Translations under genes and position numbers: made by a program
Part shown: piece by piece, positions 5,330 to 11,620 of the stretch
Layout of the letters: each line of letters begins with the position of its first letter
Numbering within the stretch: the first letter of the stretch is position 1
The notes under the pieces: generated by a model
Seen by the model: only the letters and a program-made list of their open reading frames with translations
Databases searched by the model: none
What the model was told of the DNA's origin: nothing
NCBI GenBank assembly: GCA_943325745.2
Contig: CALPQP020000006.1
Coordinates: forward strand, 1 to 14,464
Origin: Gulosibacter massiliensis
Lineage (GTDB): Bacteria > Actinomycetota > Actinomycetes > Actinomycetales > Microbacteriaceae
Reading direction: 5' to 3'
Length of the DNA stretch: 14,464 bases

Positions 5330-6481
5330 GTGGTTGAACGTAAGCGAACCTCGTCGTCGACTCGATCGACCGCGGCAAAGCCTTCGCCCCTCCCCAAGAT
5401 TGACGACGCAGCGTCTATTCCTGACGCAATTACCGCGGGCGTCTCGGTTGAACTTCCAGCTTCTGCAGATTCGACGCTCCTCGTAGCGACCAGCGTCGAC
5501 AGCGAAGCGGTCTATTCGCGCCGGCACTCTGGAGTCTCGAGCACCCCGGAACCATCATCGATGCTGACGGATGACCGACTTCTCGATGTCAAGGAGAGGC
5601 CGGTCGTTCCCCTCGGTTGGTGGCAACGTGCGATTTTTGAAGTGACGTTCCACACCGTGAACCCTGGTGATTCTCGTTTCTGGAGTGCGCGCAAAAATCT
5701 GATTTCTCGAATTGCAACTCCCATCGATGGCGACACGCGCTATGTTCCGGTGCTGACGCGCAAGGGTGGCGTCGGAAAGACCACCATCACCACGCTTTTG
5801 GGAATGGCAATGGCACAACACCGTGAAGACCGGGTCGTTGCGATTGACGCGAACCCTGACCGCGGAACTCTCGCGGAAAGAATTCCTCGAGAGACGAAAA
5901 ACACGATTCGTTCGGTGGTTCTCAAAGCGCCGTCCATTGGATCGTTCACCGACTTTGTTGAATTCGTCAGCCGCGACAAAACGGGACTTCATGTACTTGC
6001 ATCGGACCCGGACCCCACGCTGGCTGATGCTTTTGACGAATTCGATTACAACGTCGTCGCCGATGTCGCGTCGCGCTACTATTCCGTGATCCTCACCGAC
6101 TGCGGAACCGGAATCGTTCACTCGGTGATGCGCCCGATTCTTCAACGCGCCAATGCGCTGGTCATCGTTTCTGGCGGGTCTATCGACGAAGCCCGCCTGG
6201 CTTCCGAGACGTTGTCGTGGCTCGAATCTAACGGTCGCGCCGAACTCGTTCGCAACTCAGTGGTCGCCTTGAATACCGCGACCTCGGGAACGATGTTGGT
6301 CAAACTTGACGAGATAGAAAACCACTTCCGATCGCGTGTTCGCGAGGTCGTTCGTATTCCTTATGACGCCCATATTGCTGCTGGTTCTGTCATCACCTGG
6401 ACGAAGTTGAACAAAATCACTCGCGATGCTGCGGAACTCCTAGCTGCATACGTCGTTGAGGGAATTACCTCTAACGATTAA
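5330..6481 (+). CDS. MinD/ParA-like ATPase with long N-terminal extension
   Basis: This 383-residue protein has a Ser/Thr/Pro-rich, low-complexity region (about 1-90), a short conserved segment PVVPLGWWQRAIFEVTF (91-107) followed by VNPGD, and then a ParA/MinD-type ATPase domain. Visible motifs are VLTRKGGVGKTT (Walker A, 145-151), AIDANPDRGTLAER (171-184), and LTDCGTGIVHSVM (about 255-267). This arrangement matches actinobacterial MinD-like ATPases, some of which (for example EspI in mycobacteria) are tied to type VII secretion; no ESX gene is present here, so that role is not supported. The Asp after AID and the TDCGTG segment suggest an active nucleotide-binding site. Start GTG has AAGGAG upstream. 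Its TAA overlaps the ATG of the deformylase gene by one base (TAATG), implying coupled translation. The partner and cargo are unknown. Confidence 0.85.
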   Translation: MVERKRTSSSTRSTAAKPSPLPKIDDAASIPDAITAGVSVELPASADSTLLVATSVDSEAVYSRRHSGVSSTPEPSSMLTDDRLLDVKERPVVPLGWWQRAIFEVTFHTVNPGDSRFWSARKNLISRIATPIDGDTRYVPVLTRKGGVGKTTITTLLGMAMAQHREDRVVAIDANPDRGTLAERIPRETKNTIRSVVLKAPSIGSFTDFVEFVSRDKTGLHVLASDPDPTLADAFDEFDYNVVADVASRYYSVILTDCGTGIVHSVMRPILQRANALVIVSGGSIDEARLASETLSWLESNGRAELVRNSVVALNTATSGTMLVKLDEIENHFRSRVREVVRIPYDAHIAAGSVITWTKLNKITRDAAELLAAYVVEGITSND

Positions 6482-6978
6482 TGCCGGTTCGTGAGATTCG
6501 CCTGTTCGGCGATCCAATTTTGCGCAGTGTGGCAGATCCGGTTGTGCGGTTCGACGAACCGACACAGTCGCTGGTTCGCGATCTCGTGGACACGGTTTCG
6601 CTTCCGGGTCGAGCAGGTGTCGCGGCGAACCAAATCGGCGTCGGGCTTCGGGCGTTCAGTTTTCACGTCAACGGCACAATCGGGTGCATCCTGAATCCGG
6701 TTTTGGCGGAGGTGCGCGGTGTACCGGAACTCACGGACGAGGGCTGTTTGTCAGTTCCGGGTTTCTCGTTCCCACGACTTCGCTATCCCTTCGCGCGGGT
6801 CACAGGTTTCGATCGAAACGGAGCACCACTGGAACTCGAGGGCGAGGGGCTGCTTGCCCAAGCGCTACAACACGAAATCGGGCACCTGAACGGCGAACTG
6901 TACATCGAAGGCCTTCTCCCCGAAATCAAACGTAGCGCGATGCGCGACATCAGGTCAGCGGATTGGTTCCGTGCTTAA
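6481..6978 (+). CDS. def: Peptide deformylase
   Basis: This cytoplasmic metalloenzyme of 165 residues removes the formyl group from the N-terminal methionine of new proteins. Three family motifs are present: GVAANQ (46-51, in place of GxGxAAxQ), EGCLSVPG (87-94, metal ligand Cys89) and QHEIGHLNG (130-138, metal ligands His131 and His135, catalytic Glu132). Variants from the usual forms are R44 in place of the first Gly of motif 1, Asn50 where Pro is common, and Gly134 where HExDH has Asp. Metal ligands and Glu are intact, so the enzyme is probably active. It is translationally coupled to the ParA/MinD-like gene by TAATG. Its stop overlaps the stop of the convergent acyl-CoA synthetase by 4 bp. 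It may not be the only deformylase in the genome. Confidence 0.9.
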   Translation: MPVREIRLFGDPILRSVADPVVRFDEPTQSLVRDLVDTVSLPGRAGVAANQIGVGLRAFSFHVNGTIGCILNPVLAEVRGVPELTDEGCLSVPGFSFPRLRYPFARVTGFDRNGAPLELEGEGLLAQALQHEIGHLNGELYIEGLLPEIKRSAMRDIRSADWFRA

Positions 6979-6987
6979 CCGACAATC
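6961..6987. terminator. Possible hairpin over convergent def/fadD stops
   Basis: GATTGGTT (6961-6968) can pair with AAC (6977-6979) and CAATC (6983-6987), leaving CGA as a bulge. The loop holds the shared TTAA stop. The fold is weak and lacks a T-run, so it is only a position-based suggestion. Confidence 0.2.
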
Positions 6988-8801
6988 GAGATCCCCGACG
7001 TCTCAGGGTTTCCGCTATACAACTCTTCGATTTCCGCCGAAAAGTCGGCAATAATCACATGGCGCTTGATGCTCATCTTCGGAGTTAGGTGACCACTGTC
7101 TTCGGTGAACTCGGTCGGCAGAATCACGAACTTTCGAATCGATTCGGCACGCGAGACCTTTGAGTTCGCCCGATCGATCGCGCTCTGGACTTCGGCGAGA
7201 ACCGCGGGGTGCTGCCGCGCGTCCTCGACCGACATGTCGGGGTCGAGTTTGTGGTTGCGAAGCCACGGCCCGAGCATTTCCGAGTCGAGAGTGATGAGTG
7301 CAGCGATGAACGGTTTCTGGTCACCCACGGCGACGCACTGTCCAACGAGCGGGTTTGAACGAATTGGGTCTTCGAGTGTGGCCGGGGCTACGTTCTTTCC
7401 ACCGGCGGTGACGATGATTTCCTTAATTCGTCCCGTGATCCAGAGGTAGCCGTCGTCGTCCAGCGCGCCAATGTCACCGGTCTTGTACCACCCGTCGACA
7501 AAGGAATCGGACGTCGCTTTCTTGTTGTTCCAGTAACCCGCGAACACGTTGACGCCCTTGACGAGAACCTCTCCGTCCTTCGCGATGCGCACCGAAATGC
7601 CCGGAAGAACCGGGCCCACGCTTCCGATTTTGAACTTCTGTGGAACGTTAATCGTGACCGGCGCGGTTGTTTCCGTCAGTCCGTAACCCTCGAGGATCTT
7701 CATTCCCAGCGCGCGATAGTAGTGACCAAGACGAAGCCCAAGCGGTGCAGATCCGCTGACGGCGTAAACAACGCGACCACCCATGGCCGCGCGGAGCTTC
7801 GAGAGCACGAGTCGATCGAAAACCGCGAACTGAAGCCGAAGACCGAGCGGGACTCGTCCTGCATCGAGCGACTTCGAGTAGGCGATTGCTGTTTTGGTTG
7901 CGAGTCGGAAAACATTGCCCTTACCGCCCGCTTCGGCCTTTTGCTCCGCCGAGTTGTAGACCTTCTCGAACACGCGAGGCACGGCAAGGAGGAACGTCGG
8001 GCGGAAGCTCTGCAGCGACGGCAACAACAGTTTGGTGTCTGCCTGGTGACCCACCCGGACGCCCGAGTGGATGGCCAGCATGCTCACTACGCGCGCGAAA
8101 ATGTGGGCGGCGGTGATAAACAGCAGGGTCGATGCCTCGGTGTTGACCACCATGCTCATCTCTTTAGCGGAATTCCGAATCTGGTCAACAAAATTAGAAT
8201 GTGTGATGACGCAACCCTTGGGCGCACCGGTGGAACCCGAGGTGTAAAGGATCGTGGCGATATCGGAACCCTTGGCGAGGTTGCGACGGCGTTCGATTTC
8301 TTTATCGGTCACATCTTTTCCTGATTTGGGCAGTTTTTCCAGATCGCCAAGGTCAAGACGCCAGAGTGACCCGATTGCCGGAACATCAGCACGGATCTCG
8401 TCGAACCGCGCAAACATGTCTGCTGTTTCGGTAATCATTGATGTCGCGCCTGAATCGTTGAGCACATAAGCGATTTGACTGGGGGAGGAGGTTTCGTAAA
8501 CCGGGACCAAAATCGCGCCAGCGTAGGCAATCGCCATGTCGATGAGGGTCCATTCGAATCGGACCTTACACATGATGCCGACCTTGTCGCCCGGCTTAAG
8601 ACCGGCAGCCACAAACCCTTTGGCCAGCGCGATTACGCGCGCTCGAAAGTCTGCGGTCGTGACGGAATCCCAACCACCGTCTTGGCGCGGAATCGAGAAT
8701 AATTCATGCTGGGGGGTTTCCTGGAAACGGACCTCGAGGAGGTCGCTGACCGTTGCATTGGGGTCATGTTTGACGATTGCAGCCATCGTGGTTTCGTTCA
8801 C
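6975..8801 (-). CDS. Long-chain acyl-CoA synthetase (AMP-forming), FadD15-like
   Basis: This 608-residue member of the ANL adenylating superfamily activates fatty acids to acyl-CoA via acyl-AMP. Motifs in order are the P-loop YTSGSTGAPKG (186-196), GYGLTETTAP (372-381), WYKTGDIG (439-445), hinge GRIKEIIVTAGGKNV (457-471), and a C-terminal LTPKMSIKR (572-580) holding candidate catalytic lysines K575 and K579. The usual LTPTxKxKR form has a Lys where Ser577 stands here. Length is normal for this class. The GTG at 8801 is set by AAGGAG (8806-8811), 5 nt away; ATG for Met6 is an alternative. It is divergent from a PlsC-type acyltransferase, which could use acyl-CoA it makes for phospholipid synthesis. 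Both genes also lie close together in the M. tuberculosis Rv2182c-fadD15 (Rv2187) region. Confidence 0.92.
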   Translation of the reverse strand: MNETTMAAIVKHDPNATVSDLLEVRFQETPQHELFSIPRQDGGWDSVTTADFRARVIALAKGFVAAGLKPGDKVGIMCKVRFEWTLIDMAIAYAGAILVPVYETSSPSQIAYVLNDSGATSMITETADMFARFDEIRADVPAIGSLWRLDLGDLEKLPKSGKDVTDKEIERRRNLAKGSDIATILYTSGSTGAPKGCVITHSNFVDQIRNSAKEMSMVVNTEASTLLFITAAHIFARVVSMLAIHSGVRVGHQADTKLLLPSLQSFRPTFLLAVPRVFEKVYNSAEQKAEAGGKGNVFRLATKTAIAYSKSLDAGRVPLGLRLQFAVFDRLVLSKLRAAMGGRVVYAVSGSAPLGLRLGHYYRALGMKILEGYGLTETTAPVTINVPQKFKIGSVGPVLPGISVRIAKDGEVLVKGVNVFAGYWNNKKATSDSFVDGWYKTGDIGALDDDGYLWITGRIKEIIVTAGGKNVAPATLEDPIRSNPLVGQCVAVGDQKPFIAALITLDSEMLGPWLRNHKLDPDMSVEDARQHPAVLAEVQSAIDRANSKVSRAESIRKFVILPTEFTEDSGHLTPKMSIKRHVIIADFSAEIEELYSGNPETSGISIVG

Positions 8802-8831
8802 CGGGTCTCCTTCGACTCAGAAGTTTTGCCA

Positions 8832-8837
8832 ATCCTA
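8832..8837 (-). promoter_or_regulatory. Candidate -10 box for the acyl-CoA synthetase gene
   Basis: TAGGAT on the minus strand lies about 30 nt before the GTG, giving a short leader that contains AAGGAG. There is no clear -35. A small inverted repeat, GCCAA (8828-8832) with TTGGC (8842-8846), overlaps it and might be an operator. Confidence 0.4.
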
Positions 8838-8886
8838 TCCGTTGGCTGGCACCCTGACTAGGTTTCGCCGGCGACCATCGGGTGGC

Positions 8887-8892
8887 TAGGCT
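8887..8892 (+). promoter_or_regulatory. Candidate -10 box for leaderless plsC-like mRNA
   Basis: TAGGCT ends 6 nt before the GTG at 8899. No ribosome binding site lies in between, which fits leaderless transcription from this divergent intergenic region. Confidence 0.42.
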
Positions 8893-8898
8893 GAACGC

Positions 8899-9582
8899 GT
8901 GTTCTATTGGATTGTAAAAAATCTGGTCCTCGGACCGATTCTGCTTCGGGTCTTTCGACCATGGCTTAAAGGAGTCGAAAACGTTCCTGTTTCTGGACCG
9001 GCGATTCTCGCCAGTAACCACCTGTCATTTATCGATTCGGTCTTCCTCCCGCTCGTGTTACGTCGGCCGGTTGTGTTTCTGGCAAAATCGGATTACTTCA
9101 CTGGACGCGGCATCAAGGGATGGCTAGTTCGACAATTCTTTTTGGCCTCAGGGCAGCTCCCCATCGACAGATCAGGCGGCAAGGCCAGCGAGGACGCACT
9201 GAACACGGGTGTCAATGTCTTGTCGCAGGGGAAACTTCTCGGGATTTATCCCGAGGGAACGCGCAGCCCCGATGGGCGTCTGTATCGAGGTCGAACCGGA
9301 ATCGCCCGAATGGCCCTTGAGTCCGGTGTCCCTGTTATCCCGGTCGCAATGATCGATACGGACAAAGTCATGCCGATTGGGGCGAAGATTCCTAAAGTGC
9401 AACAAATTGGCCTTGTCTTTGGGCGCCCGCTCGACTTCTCGAGATTTGCGGGTTATGAGAACGATCGCTTCGTCCTTCGTGCGATCGCCGATGAAATCAT
9501 GCATGAGATTGTCGGTATTTCCGGGCAAGCGTACGTTGACGAGTATGCGAGCACCCGCCGCGCTCGGCAGTCCGCTTCCTAG
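8899..9582 (+). CDS. 1-acyl-sn-glycerol-3-phosphate acyltransferase (PlsC family)
   Basis: This 227-residue membrane-associated acyltransferase probably adds the second acyl chain to lysophosphatidic acid, or to a related lysophospholipid. Motif I is NHLSFID (HX4D, His41 and Asp46), motif II PIDRSGG (88-94), motif III YPEGTRSPDG (117-126) and motif IV VPVIPVA (144-150); all are intact. A hydrophobic N-terminal helix (about 3-20) should anchor it. The GTG start places FYWIVKNLV at the N-terminus, as relatives have. It is divergent from the acyl-CoA synthetase (97-bp gap) and followed after 40 bp by DAHP synthase, which matches the order acyltransferase (Rv2182c) near aroG (Rv2178c) in mycobacteria. 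Exact acceptor and acyl specificity are not visible. Confidence 0.9.
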   Translation: MFYWIVKNLVLGPILLRVFRPWLKGVENVPVSGPAILASNHLSFIDSVFLPLVLRRPVVFLAKSDYFTGRGIKGWLVRQFFLASGQLPIDRSGGKASEDALNTGVNVLSQGKLLGIYPEGTRSPDGRLYRGRTGIARMALESGVPVIPVAMIDTDKVMPIGAKIPKVQQIGLVFGRPLDFSRFAGYENDRFVLRAIADEIMHEIVGISGQAYVDEYASTRRARQSAS

Positions 9583-9589
9583 AGTTCGG

Positions 9590-9595
9590 TAGGCT
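9590..9595 (+). promoter_or_regulatory. Candidate -10 box for aroG-lysE
   Basis: TAGGCT lies 27 nt before the DAHP synthase GTG, with AGGA (9614-9617) as the ribosome site. The same hexamer precedes the plsC-like gene. There is no convincing -35. Confidence 0.35.
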
Positions 9596-9622
9596 GGAGC
9601 TCTTTACGGCGATAGGACGATT

Positions 9623-10987
9623 GTGACGGAACCGATAGTGAGCGTAGCCCCAGGGGTGTTGGAAGGGCTCGATGCGTGGCGTGACCTGCCCATCAACCAG
9701 CAACCGACGTGGGGAAACACTGAGCAATTGGCTCGCGTCACCTCGGAGCTCTCCAAGCTCCCTCCTCTCGTTTTTGCTGGTGAAGTCGACCAACTGACGG
9801 ATCGCCTCGCTCGAGTCGCGAGCGGCAAAGCGTTTTTGTTGCAGGGCGGTGACTGCGCAGAAACATTCGACAGCGCGACGGCGGACAAGATCCGCAATCG
9901 CGTGAAAACAATTTTGCAAATGGCTGTCGTTCTCACGTATGGCGCGTCAATGCCAATTGTCAAAATGGGACGCATGGCCGGGCAGTTCGCAAAACCGCGC
10001 TCTAGCGACACCGAAACTCGCGACGGCGTGACGCTTCCCGCATATCGCGGCGACATCGTCAACGGGTACGACTTCACCCCCGAATCCCGTGAAGCAGACC
10101 CCAACCGAATCGTGCGCGGGTATCACACGGCGGCCTCGACACTGAACCTCATCCGCGCCTTCACCCAGGGTGGCTTTGCCGACCTTCGAGAGGTGCACTC
10201 GTGGAACAAAGGTTTCGCCGAGAACCCCGCCAACAAGCGTTACGAGACGCTGGCGAAAGACATCGATCGAGCCATTAAATTCATGGCGGCAGCGGGTGCC
10301 GATTTTGATTCACTCAAGCGTGTCGAGTTCTACGCTTCCCACGAGGGCTTGCTGATGGACTACGAACGCCCGATGACACGCATCGATTCGCGCACGGGGA
10401 ATCCTTACAACACGTCCGCACACTTTGTGTGGATCGGCGAGCGCACGCGTGACCTCGACGGCGCACACATCGATTTCTTCTCGCGTATCTCGAACCCGAT
10501 CGGCGTCAAATTGGGTCCGTCGACTACACCCGACATGGTTCGCCGGTTGATTGACATCCTGGACCCGAACCGAATCCCCGGCCGACTGACGTTCATCACT
10601 CGCATGGGAGCGGGTGTCATTCGCGACGCGCTTCCCCCGCTATTGGAAGCAGTCAAGGGGACCGATGCGCTTCCGGTTTGGGTGTCGGATCCGATGCACG
10701 GCAATGGAATCACAACGCCGAACGGTTACAAGACTCGCCGTTTCGACGACGTTGTCGACGAGGTCACGGGATTCTTTGAAGCACATCGTGTCGTGGGAAC
10801 GTTTCCCGGCGGAATTCACGTCGAATTGACCGGTGATGATGTTACCGAGTGTCTGGGCGGTTCGGAAATGATCGATGAAGCGACTCTTGCATCTCGATAT
10901 GAATCGTTGTGCGACCCTCGTCTCAATCACACTCAATCCCTCGAACTCGCATTCCTCGTCGCCGAGGAACTCGCCGTAATCGCGTGA
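9623..10987 (+). CDS. aroG: Class II 3-deoxy-7-phosphoheptulonate (DAHP) synthase
   Basis: This 454-residue enzyme condenses phosphoenolpyruvate and erythrose 4-phosphate, the first step of the shikimate pathway. It is the plant/actinobacterial class II form. Visible segments are LLQGGDCAETF (72-82, metal ligand Cys78), KMGRMAGQFAKPRS (114-127), RGDIVNGYDF (142-151), ASHEGLLMDYE (238-248), GVKLGPSTTPD (294-304), ITRMGAGVIRD (325-335), DPMHGN (356-361, His359), GGIHVELTGDDVTECLGG (396-413, Glu401) and DPRLNH (431-436, Asp431). The Cys/His/Glu/Asp set corresponds to the known metal site of the M. tuberculosis enzyme. Start GTG is preceded by AGGA. Its TGA overlaps the start of lysE (GTGA), so the two are translated together. 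The N-terminus is about ten residues shorter than the mycobacterial enzyme, where part of the allosteric surface lies. Confidence 0.96.
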   Translation: MTEPIVSVAPGVLEGLDAWRDLPINQQPTWGNTEQLARVTSELSKLPPLVFAGEVDQLTDRLARVASGKAFLLQGGDCAETFDSATADKIRNRVKTILQMAVVLTYGASMPIVKMGRMAGQFAKPRSSDTETRDGVTLPAYRGDIVNGYDFTPESREADPNRIVRGYHTAASTLNLIRAFTQGGFADLREVHSWNKGFAENPANKRYETLAKDIDRAIKFMAAAGADFDSLKRVEFYASHEGLLMDYERPMTRIDSRTGNPYNTSAHFVWIGERTRDLDGAHIDFFSRISNPIGVKLGPSTTPDMVRRLIDILDPNRIPGRLTFITRMGAGVIRDALPPLLEAVKGTDALPVWVSDPMHGNGITTPNGYKTRRFDDVVDEVTGFFEAHRVVGTFPGGIHVELTGDDVTECLGGSEMIDEATLASRYESLCDPRLNHTQSLELAFLVAEELAVIA

Positions 10988-11604
10988 CGACCGTCGCGCC
11001 TGCACTGATTTCGGGACTGTTCACGGGACTCTCTCTTATCATTGCGCTCGGTGCTCAAAACGCATTTGTTCTGCGACAGGGGCTCGCGGGAAAATTTGTA
11101 TTTCCCGTTGCGTTGTTGTCCGCGCTTCTCGATGTCGCACTGATTACACTGGGCGTTGCCGGGCTCGGTGCTGTGCTGGAATCGTTGCCCGTCATGTTGG
11201 GTCTCGTGCGCTGGCTCGGTGCGGGCTACCTCATCTGGTTTGGAATTTCGTCACTCCGACGTGCGAATTCAGGGGCATCGATGGACGTCTCCGGCCAGGG
11301 CACCGCGACGCTCGCCGGCGCACTCGTTTCGACGGTGACTTTCTCTCTCTTGAATCCGCACGTGTACCTCGATACCGTGGTGTTTCTCGGCGCGGTTGCG
11401 TCGCAGTTCGGTGATGGACGATGGTGGTTTGCGCTCGGTGCCTCGGTCGCGAGCATCGTGTGGTTTCTCAGCCTTGCCTATGGCGCAAAGGCGTTATCGC
11501 GTTACGTGACCAAGCCCGCATTCTGGAGAGTTCTCGACACGATAATCGCGATCGTCATGTTCGGGTTAGCAATCAGCCTGATCCTCATGCCGCTAGGGGA
11601 CTGA
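10984..11604 (+). CDS. LysE/ArgO-family amino acid exporter
   Basis: This 206-residue inner-membrane exporter belongs to the LysE superfamily, whose characterised members export lysine and arginine. It has about six hydrophobic helices. GLSLIIALGAQNAFVLRQGL (15-34) and LNPHVYLDTVVFLG (about 122-135) are the family signatures. I placed the start at GTG 10984, giving a GTGA overlap with the DAHP synthase stop; the longer frame from 10909 would add 25 unlikely residues inside aroG. No ribosome site is close, so it depends on coupling. Translational linkage to the first enzyme of aromatic synthesis is unusual for a basic amino acid exporter and raises the question of its substrate. No LysG-type regulator is adjacent. 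The gene converges on the kinase gene with 2 bp between stops. Confidence 0.9.
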   Translation: MTTVAPALISGLFTGLSLIIALGAQNAFVLRQGLAGKFVFPVALLSALLDVALITLGVAGLGAVLESLPVMLGLVRWLGAGYLIWFGISSLRRANSGASMDVSGQGTATLAGALVSTVTFSLLNPHVYLDTVVFLGAVASQFGDGRWWFALGASVASIVWFLSLAYGAKALSRYVTKPAFWRVLDTIIAIVMFGLAISLILMPLGD

Positions 11605-11620
11605 ACTTAAATCTTCCCCT
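11595..11620. terminator. Possible bidirectional terminator between lysE and pknL
   Basis: AGGGGA (11595-11600) pairs with TCCCCT (11615-11620) around an AT-rich 14-nt loop that contains both convergent stop codons. The stem is only 6 bp and lacks a T-tract, so termination here is plausible from context but weak by structure. Confidence 0.35.

Noticed and set aside
5555..6145. 196-codon open frame on the minus strand
   Set aside because: It is a shadow of the MinD/ParA-like ATPase, whose Walker motifs are read on the plus strand.
7722..8324. 200-codon open frame on the plus strand
   Set aside because: It is antisense to the acyl-CoA synthetase, with an Arg/His-rich composition typical of a complementary-strand frame in GC-rich DNA.
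10909..10983. LysE start at ATG 10909
   Set aside because: The added 25 residues are very basic, lie inside aroG and are unlike LysE N-termini. The GTG at 10984 gives a normal membrane start and a GTGA overlap.
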